DNA of 64,000 nt from Amphirosellinia nigrospora (lineage: Eukaryota; Ascomycota; Sordariomycetes; Xylariales; Xylariaceae). The stretch spans positions 12,844,193-12,908,192 of the forward strand of contig SCHM01000001.1 in NCBI GenBank assembly GCA_004123355.1, read 5' to 3'. Every line of letters starts with the position of its first letter. Position 1 is the stretch's first letter. Shown here in pieces: positions 47,935-58,716 of this stretch. The notes under the pieces are model-generated. The model was not told where the DNA came from and did no database searches. It saw only the letters and a program-made list of their open reading frames with translations. The translations under genes were made by a program, and so were the position numbers.

Positions 47935-50900
47935 ATACTTCTTTTATTGCGGATCGCAATTCGTATCCCGATGCCTCGAGCCGACGGGACACGCACGTTC
48001 ACGGTGCGCGGATCTAATGGCGGTACGGAAAGTGTGAGTCGAGAGACCTGGCTCCTTCAACCCTGTCCGCGACCCTGTCCCTGATCCCCGCAGGATGGTT
48101 ACGCACAGACGGAACAGGCTGGGTTGACACGTGCGTCTGTCGCTTAAATGACGCGATCGAAAGAGCGATACGATCGAACCCGTACCCAGTAAAATGGGAC
48201 ATCAAACTACTATGTAGGTACGAAGAACAAGACCTGAAAGCCTGCGTAGTATGCGCCGAATAGATTAATGGACACCACAAGTCGAAGTGGATGTTGTCAA
48301 TTCAAAGATAGAAAATTCTCACTGCAGTGTTCCTTGCTTCCTGCTGGTACTATAGGCGCGTTACTATAGGCTCTATACGCCTGCCGCTGAGATACGCCAT
48401 GCATGTCTATACTTAAGTACTCGTGTGCAGCGTAGTAATCCCGCAACCCCATGGTGCTAAGGGGCTACAAAGCCCAGTACCAGGGCTCCGGCGCACCTTT
48501 CCTTTCCCATTTCGGGGTTGTGGGTACGATGGCACTAGACTCTCTTCAGTCAAGCATCCTTGTTTTCGGAGGGTGCTTGCATTTGATATCTTACCTAAGG
48601 AACCAATCAGCAATTCAAGTATGACGAAGAGAATATCGCGTCTGGAAAGCAGGCATCGCGACGTGTAGTATACTAGCAGTGTCTTCCACTCTTTGTAGTA
48701 TAGAGATTATTCAATGCGCCTCACTCACCGTCTGATCGAGGATCTAAGCCTGCTTTCGTTGATCTCAAGCAAGCCTCACACGGATACCAAGGGAGACTCT
48801 GCTTCTATTTCTCAATTCATGAATCCAAGATAGATTAAGTCGTTAGTCTGACCGTCGGCGCACATTGGTTCTAAAAGGCCCATCGGTATACCCTATATGC
48901 TACTTTCTCTGAGGGTAAAACCCTCTTTTCTCCTCAAACACGCCCTGTGTTCGTCTACGGCCTGATATATTCTCCTATCGTGCCCATGCCCCTCCATTCT
49001 CGCCTCGAGTTTGTCGTCAAGCGTATACTACATGTCTCTCTCTCGTGAGATTGGAGCTCCGGCCAGAGCTGACGTTTCGGTTACGGGGAGACGCTGGGGG
49101 CGTTGGGGGATCAGGCGGAGGGGAGGGTGGTGGGGTGTCCTTCTCGTCTATGACTGACGAATCTAGGAGTATGTCAGCGCGGGCTCAGCGATCCCTGAGG
49201 AGGCCGATATTCTTACATTGTGATGTCGCCTTCCTCATATTTTCTAGTGAGAGGCGCTCGTGTCTAAAGACTTGTCGGGAATGAGTTTCAATGATGTTGT
49301 GAGTGTATCTTGATTTGGGAGAAAGGAGGCTGACTCTACTCCTGTGACTCCTCTGTATCACCAACCGCGCCATCGATGTATTAATATGAAACAAGCAAAG
49401 GACAGGTGAGCAGGCCCCCAAACGATCAAATTCACGAGATTTCCTGATAATTGCTTTTCCCTGCTAGGCAGATACCGACTGGGGAACATATGTGAGACAA
49501 TCTGTGATGGAAAGATCGTCTGTAGACTCAGCTGCGCGCTACTTATACCTGTCTTATAAACATAGCGTGCAATCTTTCGCAGGTTACTCCCAAGAGATAT
49601 CATTGTGGGCGCCACAGTTCCCGTCGGGTCATCACTCCGCGACGAACTTTGTTACCCAAGTCGTGCACCAACAGCAGCACGGATAGCTTCGATCCTCAAT
49701 CTCACGAGCTCTGCAATTGAGGTGGCTAACAGGCACTTGTCGTGGCGACTTTTCAACTTACTACTGAATATTTTCATCGGGGCTCTCGCAAGAACACTTG
49801 CGCTGATCTCTCTTCATGGTATCGCACATCCAATTCTATTTGCAGAGAATTCTTGCTCTTGTTTTGTTTCCATCCTTCCCCCCTGAGACTCCGCTGTGCT
49901 TCTCGTTACTATGTAGCATGATGGGGTGCTAGGATGTCCGTGGTCGAGTATAGGGGTTATGAGTGGACTTCTGTTATTGCGTGAGGAATACAATCCCCTG
50001 TGTTGGTTTATCCTTCGCCATGTACATATATATCCTTCATTTCCGACGATCTAGGGGGCTTAGGGAGTCCAGGACGATGCATCAGGACACCTTGATACAG
50101 CTGCAACTCTAAAAATGAAGTTTTGAAAATGAGGCTCGCAGCTACTTGGATAGCTTCTATTATGTCACTGTTGAGGTAGGGTCTCAAGTAAAGAATTCGG
50201 CGTCCGCCTGTAAAGTAAACGAAGTACAAAAGGTAGGTAGGTAGGTGCCTAATGTGGGTAGTCAGAGCTATGTAGCCTGTGAAGGCGTACTATAACCTGA
50301 AGAGAAAGAGCGATGAACGTGTAGGTATATTCTATACCTGAGATTACCTCCACGGTGGATCTTCAGGCAGGTAGTAGTCTGGTTACATCATTTCATCTGC
50401 AGCATAGGCACAACCTCTTACCGCCCCCCTCTTGCATAACGCCGATTGTCTTCACCTACCTCGCCCTCAGTGTCTGACTCGGTCACTTGTTCTTAGCCAC
50501 TCTTTGAATATGTTCGTTACTACGACCCTCCCCGTGCCAACCGCCTGGGTTGTGATGTGGTGTGATACTTGCCGGCATGATGAAGCGTGAATAACTTTAA
50601 ATAGTTATCGAGAGCCGAGAAACTGCATCCCAGGGTACCCAAACGCAGCTCGTGCAGGCCGCTCTTGGCCTCCAGTGTTATTGAGGTTATCCGATGATGA
50701 GTTCGTCACCGGAGGAATTGAACTATAGTTGCGTGAATGAGAATCGACCAAGGTAATAGAGTTTTGATGATAGCGACTTCCTTGAGTATTATGTCAGAGC
50801 CTCGTTAACAAGCCTTCTACAGGTTCTCGAGGGGAGTTCTGGACCTCTTCGTAGATCCAAACAACCTGTCGATACCGGATCCCCAGCTCGATTCCATCCG

Positions 50901-50958
50901 GTTGTTTTGTCACTCACTACCTATATCGATTCGCCCTTAACACATCACCATAATAATC
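47935..50958. other. 3-kb gene-poor region
   Basis: No supported gene. Open frames up to about 90 codons lack motifs. A degenerate tRNA-like element at 48688-48757 is listed separately. The last 200 bases upstream of 50959 probably hold a promoter. Confidence 0.45.
48688..48757 (+). other. degenerate tRNA-like sequence
   Basis: TAGTATAGAGATTAT resembles a tRNA D arm (A box), GCCTCACTCACC a Glu/Asp-type anticodon arm, and GATCGAGGATCTAAGCC a mutated T arm (B box) in the right order and spacing. Stems no longer pair properly, so it is not a working tRNA. It could be a dead tRNA gene or the head of a tRNA-derived SINE. Confidence 0.3.
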
Positions 50959-52597
50959 ATGGGCCAGAAATTGAGTAAAGTCAAAGACAAGGGGCGCAGG
51001 CTTCGCCGCAGATTTTACCGCAAGAACCGCATACCTGGAAACCCAGACCAGGAGTCTGAAAACCAAAGTCGGGAACCTCTATTTGAACATCGGGAGCCTC
51101 CTGACGCAGATCAGGAACCTGATCGCGAAAATCTGGAGTCTCATAACGAACCCCATAGGGAGAACCAGGAGCCTGATAATGAAAATCAGGAGCCTGATAT
51201 CCAGAATCGGGAGCCAAAAAACAAGAATCCAGAACCCAGGAATGAGGATCCGGAGCCAGATATCCAGAAACGGGAGCCAAAACAAAAGGATCCAGAACCC
51301 AGGAATGAGAATCCGGAACCCGAGGACGAGTACAGCGAAGAGGAAATCATATTCCTCAGATCTAAACTTGAGAGTCCCAAGACTGTAGTATACCCCAAGC
51401 GCAATAGCCTCAAGTTTGTCTCTTTGGGCATGACTGTATTTGACGACATAGAGTACCTGATAGGGGGCGATTGTCTACTATAGGCGGGAGGGGATATGGG
51501 GTATGAGTATATTTCATGTTTTGTAGCTCACTTCGATGCCCTCCGCTTTGGTACTCAGACAATTACTTACAATTTGACCTAGCCACATTTGGTGCCCGAC
51601 TGTTTAAGCCTAGGGAGCACTCAAAGGAGATCGGATGTCTCCTTGTCAGTAGGGAGGACTATCCCTATCCCCAAGAGTTATTGGAGACACTAGAACACTG
51701 GGGCGTCACGACTATTTGTGGTCATTACGCCGACCAACCGATCAACAGGGCTCACGTGAAATATGAAGATAAGTACGGTTTGCGTGAGTACTACAATACA
51801 ATGATTTGTTCACGTATCTGGGACTGATGTTTCGTAGGGAGAACAATAGATTACCACGAGCCGCCTTTCAAGCCGATGGTCCGTCACCTAGTAAATACCA
51901 TCCTCATGGAAGCCTTTGCATATCATCTAACGTGCGCCCCCCGCGAATTAAAACGGCAGCGAAATCTCCTACACGACTTACGAGCGCGCGTTGGAATGGC
52001 GTTACCCCCTTGTATCCTGTGGCAGCCGTCTCTTGTAAAAGCTGCGCCGAAAGTGCCAGAAGACTCGGAGCAAAAGGACTTTGAGGAATATCGGAACAGT
52101 TTTTCGAAGTATTACCACTTGTGCACGTTTTTTCACTGAGCTACCAAGGGTTAAGGGATATCACGAAGGGGGTCGGGTGGCCCGCGTACTTGGGAAACCG
52201 AGAGGTGCGCGAGTCAGTCGAGGACCTGGCCAAACTCATCCCTCAATCTCGCATCGGCTCCAATGGAACCGGCCTGCTGGTAGTTCACTGCGAACCAAAC
52301 GGCTATTATTACAGGACTTTCGACGAAAGTGGGTGGGTCAAGTCGTACGCCGAGTACTACATCAGCGAGAATATAGTCGACTTCACTGGCAGCGGGAGTG
52401 CATTTCTGGGAGCATTCATAGTCGCGTATGCGGATAAAAACGGGCTCAAAGACTCTGTAAGACGTGGTTCGGTCGCTGCTAGTTTTGCAATAGAGCAGTT
52501 CGGTCTTCCCACCATGAGGCACCCCCGGACGCCCTTCCCGACCGCGAGCTTTGGAACAACGAAAAGGCTTTGGACCGACTCCGAATCCTCCGCATAG
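50959..52597 (+). CDS. MAK32-like pfkB-fold protein with N-terminal heptad-repeat extension
   Basis: Exons 50959-51500, 51583-51783, 51838-52597. From residue about 152 the protein follows the fungal MAK32-like branch of the pfkB sugar-kinase family: FVSLGMTVFDDIEYL, then ATFGARLF, LLETLEHWGVT, ILWQPSLV and, near the end, VDFTGSGSAFLGAF and RRGSVAASFAIEQFGLPTM. The position that is the catalytic Asp in active pfkB kinases (GAGD) is Ser here. Before it lies a 150-residue extension: MGQKLSK (N-myristoylation-like), a basic stretch GRRLRRRFYRKNR, then about 13 EP-containing heptads of the form NxEPxxx at residues 39-121. Frame slips by one base at about 51450-51500 (two sites) and in a T run near 52102; with three bases added it is 1506 nt (501 aa). 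Function unknown; yeast Mak32 is needed for killer-virus maintenance. Confidence 0.75.
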
Positions 52598-53343
52598 TAT
52601 CTCCTTAAACTGCAGCGAACAAGAATTTCACGAGAAACACTAGGGAGATGGATCAAGGGCATATTCTGCATGATTTTTCATCATAGCTTTGTTTTCTGGA
52701 AATTCTTCCCAGCGTTCAGCTTTATGTCGTTATTAGTTAGAATGCAATAAGCGATTTACCATGATTAGCTCCTTGTAGTTGCTATTGACGTGGACGAAGT
52801 GCCTGTTCGGCTCCCTGTCTTTGATGAAGTAGGTAACCTCGCGCAACAAGATTCTACGCACAACCCATACTCGACGCAGGAGATACTAGCACATTGTAAT
52901 GCTTTGTGGTAACGAGAAGCACAGCGGAGCGTCAGAGGGGTAGGCATCGTTCTCTCCGCAGGGCCATAGAACGCTTTCGTAGGCGACATAGCTCTGACTG
53001 CCCATACACCCACCTACCTTTTGTGCTTCGTTTATTTTATAGGAGGGTTGTCCCTAAACATCTACTTCTACTTTCCTGTACACGATGGTGAAACTTGGTA
53101 GCCGACAAGTCGGGTTTGAGACAATAGCGAATAGGAATATAGTCCTGTTGATCGAGATACAATATAAAGAAAAGTGCAACCGATAACAACTTGAGAATAG
53201 AAGTCAAGATACTGGTGCAGACGATAGTGGTAACTCAGCGGCATAAGGGGGATGTGTGTACGAATCAATATATGTCCATGATATTCAGCGCTCCATATAC
53301 TCATTACTCATTAGCTACCTAGGTATATAGCCTACAGGACGGG
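52598..53343. other. intergenic between convergent genes
   Basis: About 750 bases separating the MAK32-like gene and the 3' end of sld2. No gene recognised. Confidence 0.45.
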
Positions 53344-54867
53344 TTACCTCCGCCGGCGAAACCGACTACCGAATCCAGGTCCACCCTTTGATCCTGTGTT
53401 TCTCAGCTTCAGACGCTTGAAGTTTGCGTGTGCTAGCTCGTTCACTTTTCTAGCAACTTTCTTCACTTTGCCCTCCTTCTTCTCGACGTTGGCCGTCTTC
53501 TTCTTTTGGCTGCTTTCTTTTCGGGGCTTCGTCCTCCGCATCCGAAGCATTGAAGTCTGAATCCGAATCCAGATCTGGCAGACCTTCAATAGGCTTATTC
53601 GGATCGAATTGCGTTTCCGGGACGACCTCCCCATCCCCGTCGCCTTGTCCGATCTCGCTTTCGGCATCATCCTTCGTCGGGGCCTGTGGCCGCTTGGCTC
53701 TCGTGGGCCGCATGTTCACTCGCCGCGTCGTTCTCTTCTGACCCTTCTTCTTATACACCCTCAGAGGTTGGCCGTCGCGACCCTTGGCCTCCTCTGTCGG
53801 GCTGTCGTACAGAGCTTCGTCGTCGAACCCTCCCAGGAGCTGAGGTCCTTGACTATCAGGCTCCAAGATCTCCGGCGGTGCTTTAGACGCCCGTACCGAA
53901 GGTTTCGGGATGCCGGATGAATTTGACTCGTCCTCCATTTCGTGCAAGGCCTCCAATTCTTCGTCGAACTTGGCCTCTTCTAGCTTCCTCAAGCCTGCAA
54001 CCACACTGCTGAGACTGCGACCGAGGGGTTTCCGAGGAAGTCGCAGCGGGGCGGGTGGTGACATGTACTCCCCATCCTCGTTGACGGTTGGCATCGGCGC
54101 TCTCCGCAGAAAGGCAGGTGTGGCTAGGTGAAGCTTCGAGACAGAGCTGGGCGTCCTCGCTCCCAAGGAGTTGTCGCCCTTTCGTTTGCTTGGTGTCATA
54201 AAAGTGTTGAGTAGGTTGCGCTTGGATGACGACATGGGCGTCCTCTCAAGTTTCGAGTCATCCATCTCGCTAGCCGGTCTCTTGCTAGGAGTGGCTTGTA
54301 ATGTGGAGTTCTTTCCTGGCACATCGTCGTTCGGAGGCTGATTCTCGTCATTCTCCTCGAGAAGATCAAACATGCCCAGGATCCGCCCGTTCTTCTGTGG
54401 CGTTGGGCCAATTGATGTGGGCATGGTGGACTGAAGAGTGTTCGGCTAGAGGGCGTTTGAAAGATGCTATCGTCCATGTCGACCATACGAATTGCCGACG
54501 GGGTCTGCACCGGCTTGGGACGTTTTGAGGGTGTCTGCGACGGATCGTTCTCCGACGTGCGCTTACGAGGTCGTGGCGGCGTTGCTGGCTGCTTGCCCGA
54601 GAGGACGTCTCGAACGTGATTGTATCTTTTGTATTTGGATGCTGATGCAGAACAGTTAGTTCCCGTCAACTGGCACTGAGCACAGCATGCAATGAAGATG
54701 TGGGTATGTTTACCTATAATCGGATTTTGCTTGATATCTTGACGGCCGGGTTTCTTTCCACCATTGCGACTTGCCCAGTCGGCCTCGAACTGCTTCAGCT
54801 CGGTGCGCAGCTGCGACGACTTCGCCTCGTATCGAAGTCGGACATCTTCATCCACGGATACCTCCAT
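53344..54867 (-). CDS. SLD2: DNA replication regulator Sld2 (Drc1)
   Basis: Initiation factor that, once phosphorylated by S-CDK, binds Dpb11 to load the replicative helicase; it acts in the nucleus. Two exons: 54867-54714 and 54641-53344. The N-terminus shows the conserved helix LRTELKQFEADWASRNGGKKPGR-type segment (read as LRTELKQFEADWASRNGGKK) followed by YKRYNHVRDVLSGK, the RecQ4/Sld2 N-terminal motif. The middle is rich in SP and TP sites (DDSIFQTPSSRT, TPSKRPASE, TPMSSSKR), expected CDK targets. The C-terminus FKRLKLRN, GSKGGPGFGSRFRRRR is a basic tail typical of fungal Sld2. The frame slips near 54435 (C run) and near 53520; with three bases added the length is 484 aa. It is convergent with the MAK32-like gene and divergent from the RING gene. 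Confidence 0.85.
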
Positions 54868-55196
54868 GATTTCTATAAATGAAACGACAATAAGCAATAC
54901 AACAAATAACCGAGCTGTTCAATGATGTCGTAACTCATGCCAAAGATGCAAATATGGTTGTGGATAAAGTACATCCGAAGGGGGGGTTCGCATTTGTATG
55001 TTGTACTGCAGGACGCGCCTCACGCGACAGGTCATTTAATTGGTAAATCGGATCCCTGCACGCGACTTGACGTGATGCAGTCTAGTGGGGCTCGCATAGT
55101 GTACACTAGGCATAGGCATGTGGGGTAAACTGGTTACCTATCCTGGTAAGTGCTACGTTAACATCTGCAGGCAGCCGGCAGCAGTCGGTCAAGCTC
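54868..55196. other. divergent promoter between SLD2 and RING gene
   Basis: About 330 bases between two divergent starts. No TATA box or other element could be assigned with confidence. Confidence 0.4.
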
Positions 55197-56372
55197 ATGA
55201 TCTCCTTTCCAATTCTAATGTCACTTTCCCCATGCAATTCACACACCAACAACTGCGACATCGTTGATTTGTCGGCGCCGAAATCTTCACATTTCCGCCT
55301 CCATCGCTCTATGGATGTTGAGGATGTCTCGGCTGATGTCCATTCAACAGTCCTTCAAAACACTCTTGCAGAGGTGGCGGCTAGGAGCGAATCATCCAAC
55401 GATGGACAACTGACCGAACCATGTTGCGTCATCTGTCTCGATAGCATCACAGAAGCTTGCGAGGCGAGGCCTTGCAAGCATCGAAACTTTGATTATGTCT
55501 GTCTCTTGAACTGGCTTGAGCGTTTACCGAAATGTCCTCTGTGCAAAAGCAGCATACACGAGGTAGGACATGATTTTGGGTTCGAGGGTCCTGGAACTAG
55601 TCGCGTATACCTGGTGCCACAGGTGACAAAAGACTTTTTGCAGAATGGACAAGCCCAAAGCCAAGCCGAACCACCTAGGCCACAGTTGATAGGCCAACGA
55701 CAAAACAGGCGCCGATATGAGCATTTTCATCGTCAGCCGGTGTCCCAAGATCAGGCCATCATTCGTCGCCAGCAAATCTATCGGAATCGTCTCTACTCAT
55801 TACACGTAGGGTCCAATCCTAGGTCACGCTACAGAGACATAACGCCTGCTCTATTTGAATCGGAACCGGAGTTGGTCTCACGCGCACGAGCTTGGCTGAG
55901 ACGAGAACTGCAGGTTTTTGCCTTTCTTCGCACACCAAGCAGTCCACAGAGCAGTGATGATGCCATGACGAGGCGGCGTGCAAACAATGCCGAGTTTTTG
56001 CTAGAATACATCATTGCTATCTTGAAGACCGTCGATATCCAAGGCAGTCAGGGCTCTGCGGAAGACATGCTCTCAGAGTTTCTTGGTCGCGCAAACACGA
56101 GATTGCTTCTTCACGAGTTGCGAAATTTCCTACGCAGCCCGTGGTCAATAGAAGCCTGGGACCGTGAAGTTCAGTACCCGTCTTCAGCTATGGAGCCAGC
56201 TAAATACGAAGATGAAGATGCCGAGCACCGAGGCAGTCCTTCGGGAGGCGGGTCTATCCGTAACCACAGCCGCTTAGGCCAGGGACGAATGAGAGGTGAT
56301 TCCTATCGCCCGTCTTACTCTGGGCGTCCGTATAACCGCTGCAACATTTCCCGCCTCAGAAGCCCAGACTGA
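55197..56372 (+). CDS. RING-finger E3 ubiquitin ligase-like protein
   Basis: Open frame of 391 aa without a break. A RING finger lies at residues 77-116: CVICLDSITEACEARPCKH, then FDYVCLLNWLERLPKCPLC. The fifth zinc ligand, usually Cys, appears to be Asp99 (FDYVC), a form common in a fungal RING family related in layout to Topors. Downstream, an Arg/Gln-rich linker (RQNRRRYEHFHR) leads to a helical region (RARAWLRRELQVFAFLR; EFLLEYIIAILKTVDIQG) conserved in fungal members, and an acidic then Arg/Ser-rich tail. The likely role is ubiquitin or SUMO ligase activity in the nucleus (inference). The true start may be the ATG at residue 39 (55311), because the first 38 residues look like leader. The tail may continue into the open frame at 56416 through an intron. 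Confidence 0.8.
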   Translation: MISFPILMSLSPCNSHTNNCDIVDLSAPKSSHFRLHRSMDVEDVSADVHSTVLQNTLAEVAARSESSNDGQLTEPCCVICLDSITEACEARPCKHRNFDYVCLLNWLERLPKCPLCKSSIHEVGHDFGFEGPGTSRVYLVPQVTKDFLQNGQAQSQAEPPRPQLIGQRQNRRRYEHFHRQPVSQDQAIIRRQQIYRNRLYSLHVGSNPRSRYRDITPALFESEPELVSRARAWLRRELQVFAFLRTPSSPQSSDDAMTRRRANNAEFLLEYIIAILKTVDIQGSQGSAEDMLSEFLGRANTRLLLHELRNFLRSPWSIEAWDREVQYPSSAMEPAKYEDEDAEHRGSPSGGGSIRNHSRLGQGRMRGDSYRPSYSGRPYNRCNISRLRSPD

Positions 56373-56415
56373 AAACTGGACGTGAGCCATAAACTACGAA
56401 TGCCGATAGGCCGCG

Positions 56416-56706
56416 TTGTTCCTGAAAGGGGCGCAGTCTTTTATGCCGCTGATCGGACGCTGCCAATCATCCCAGGTGCAGAGTAACAATCTGTCTCTTG
56501 AGGAGGAGGAAACACTTCACCTCAACAATCGCCTTCGACGACTACGCCGACAACTTACATCTGGCCTAAGCCTTTCTACCGAGCAGCAAGCTACTTTGGA
56601 TACTACTTTTGAACCGTTTGCGACTCAATTACATATAGAGAGAATTAATCATGATCGGGAAGTCGAAACTATCTGTGAGGATTTGGAATCTCTCTCTCGG
56701 AACTAA
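56416..56706 (+). CDS. coiled-coil open frame, possible 3' exon of the RING gene
   Basis: The codable part from about 56475 reads VQSNNLSLEEEETLHLNN, then Leu/Arg-rich helix RLRRLRRQLTSGLSL and an acidic C-terminus HDREVETICEDLESLSRN; it looks like a coiled coil. A GTGAGC donor at about 56382 and a CCCAG acceptor before GTGCAGAGT at about 56475 could join it to the RING gene if one base is missing near 56360. Otherwise it is a separate small gene with no recognised family. Confidence 0.4.
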   Translation: MFLKGAQSFMPLIGRCQSSQVQSNNLSLEEEETLHLNNRLRRLRRQLTSGLSLSTEQQATLDTTFEPFATQLHIERINHDREVETICEDLESLSRN

Positions 56707-57187
56707 TGTTACGATTAAAACCATCTCTAAGGCCGACCAATTGAGCTGTTCGGAAAACTTCTTCCTTCCCCCCCCTCACTTCTGTGATTTTGAAATGATT
56801 AAACGCGCAAGGATTCGGACAATTACTTTACATATTATTAGTGCAGTGGGGATGCTAATGGAAATCTGGTTTTGTTTCACCCTCTGGTATGCATCTGTGA
56901 TTTGAGCTTATCGCCGGGGGCGGCTCTTTTTGCCCTGGGAGTATATAACTCCAAAATATACCATGCACTTACTGGATAGGTTATCAATCGACCGGACTTA
57001 GATGCTAGACGTACCTTCAAACTCTCATGCTGGACATATTTAGGCGAAACTCTTCCAAGGTCGAAGGATACTTGGTCCCTGGTGATCTCATTGGAACTCA
57101 AAACGCCAAATTCACGGATCTCCACACTCATCAGAGTTTTCGGGTGGACGGTGTTGAAGTTTTTGCCCAGTCCCGTGAGCAGTCTAT

Positions 57188-57673
57188 TCAAGAATCAGTC
57201 AGAGCCATAGGCGACGTCAGGGATTTGCACCCGCCTCGGACTATGATGAGACATTTATGCGGATAGTAGGGACCAGCGTTAGTCCAGATACTCTCTGCAG
57301 CGGGGAGCGTTACATTCGGAGGTGCTTCAAACAACAGCTTCTTGAATGCTTGTAGGGCACCCGGACGATACATGGTGATATAAGGGATTGCAGCCATTCT
57401 GAGAGCAGTCGCGTCGGGGGATACAGCCTTGAGATGGGAACCCTTGCCTATTCTTTTTGCCGTGTCGGGAACAGAAAGGGAGTCCCTGGCGTTGCTCAGG
57501 CTTCTATTACTACGCTTCACAAAGACGGGTGCAGTAGCGGTTTGGGGATCCAACCCCAGAAACAGTGCTCCCTCAATATATATACCCGGAGGATGACTAC
57601 GAAGGAGTTCGCGCGCACCGTTAAGACCGTTTTCTAATATTTCAATGAACTGAGGGTGAGTAGGAGCAGACAT
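57188..57673 (-). CDS. hypothetical protein
   Basis: Open frame of 161 aa from an ATG at 57673. Composition is that of a real soluble protein (helix FIEILENGLNGARELLRSHP, then IYIEGALFLGLDP), but I recognise no domain. The minus-strand frame at 57191-56877 may continue it after a one-base slip near 57190; that second part also shows no known motif. No signal peptide or membrane segment. Confidence 0.4.
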   Translation of the reverse strand: MSAPTHPQFIEILENGLNGARELLRSHPPGIYIEGALFLGLDPQTATAPVFVKRSNRSLSNARDSLSVPDTAKRIGKGSHLKAVSPDATALRMAAIPYITMYRPGALQAFKKLLFEAPPNVTLPAAESIWTNAGPYYPHKCLIIVRGGCKSLTSPMALTDS

Positions 57674-58498
57674 GATGACCTTACTCTCTAGATTCCCTAG
57701 CAGAGGATGAGGGACCTGACTGGCCTATATATACACAGATTTCGGGCTATCCCAACGGACCTCCGTTGGCCTGCTTAAGGAGCTGAGCGCTGCAAAATTG
57801 TTAGCGATTATTTGGCTAATCCTCGCAAGGAAGACCCGAGGAAAAGTACTAACTGTGTCGCAATGTCTATGATGTTGGAGTAGAGGGCTTTAAGGTCAAA
57901 TCTAACTGGGCCAACTCAATATACGTCACCATACTGATTGTTACACGTATCTCGCCTACGGCTTTCAGCCCTCGGCAGTTTGTACCATTTTGGGTTATAT
58001 TGGCTACACATACCATCATCTCGCATCCAAGACACCATACCTATCGAAGCCTTAATCATGGCTCTCGTTCAATCCAAGGGCTGCCGGGGCATCAAGCGCT
58101 TGGAAATATGTGTGCCCATGCCAGGAAACAGGGATCTGAGCACACAAAGAGACTCTCTGTATATAGTCAAGTAGTCACATAGAGCCCACGGAGATGACTT
58201 CACTGGTCCTCTGTGCAACAACAGATGTTTACACCCTACCCTTGCGAGGTTCGTGACAGCCCACGATATGCGGCAAGTGTGATGAGATCTTCATCGGCAG
58301 CAACCTTGTGGTCCGCACAGGGTGACAGGGCCCACGAGAAAGGAGGTAATCTGGGAATTACTCATCCAATTCGAGTCTCAGTCACGTAGAAATAAGGGGA
58401 ATCCTTTGATCAAAGGGAACGCAACATATTATTAAAAATCGAAAAATTTAAAAACTCCGCGGTGTGTGTGTGTTAATAGAGCTAAAAGAATTTTAAAA

Positions 58499-58627
58499 AT
58501 AACGATAGTATAAACAGATAAAAGTTTAAGCTTTGATTATTCTTTTTGTATTTCTTTCTTATTTGCTTTATATACGTTGGTTATTCTAGTATTAAGAGGG
58601 AAAGCAAGCTTTCAAATCAACACACTC
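58499..58627 (+). repeat. direct repeat, copy 1
   Basis: About 129 bases matching 59414-59550 nearly base for base, from ATAACGATAGTATAAAC to AATCAACACACT. It is AT-rich. Copy 2 differs by two short insertions and a few substitutions. Together they bracket about 790 bases. Confidence 0.85.
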
Positions 58628-58630
58628 TGG

Positions 58631-58716
58631 CAACAACAACGACAACAACGACGACGACAACGACGACGACGACAACGACGACGACAACAACGACGACGAC
58701 AATAACGACGACGACA
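58631..58716 (+). repeat. (CAA/CGA)n trinucleotide microsatellite
   Basis: About 28 RAC-type triplets in a row (mixed AAC and GAC), directly after direct-repeat copy 1. Open frames through it encode poly-Thr by chance. Confidence 0.85.

Noticed and set aside
755-54867. Repeat-induced point mutation as the cause of the broken frames
   Set aside because: That process makes C-to-T changes and stop codons; the breaks here are base losses in runs without a C-to-T bias.
58631-58716. Poly-threonine protein at 58.5-58.8 kb
   Set aside because: It is the RAC trinucleotide microsatellite read in one frame, with no gene structure around it.
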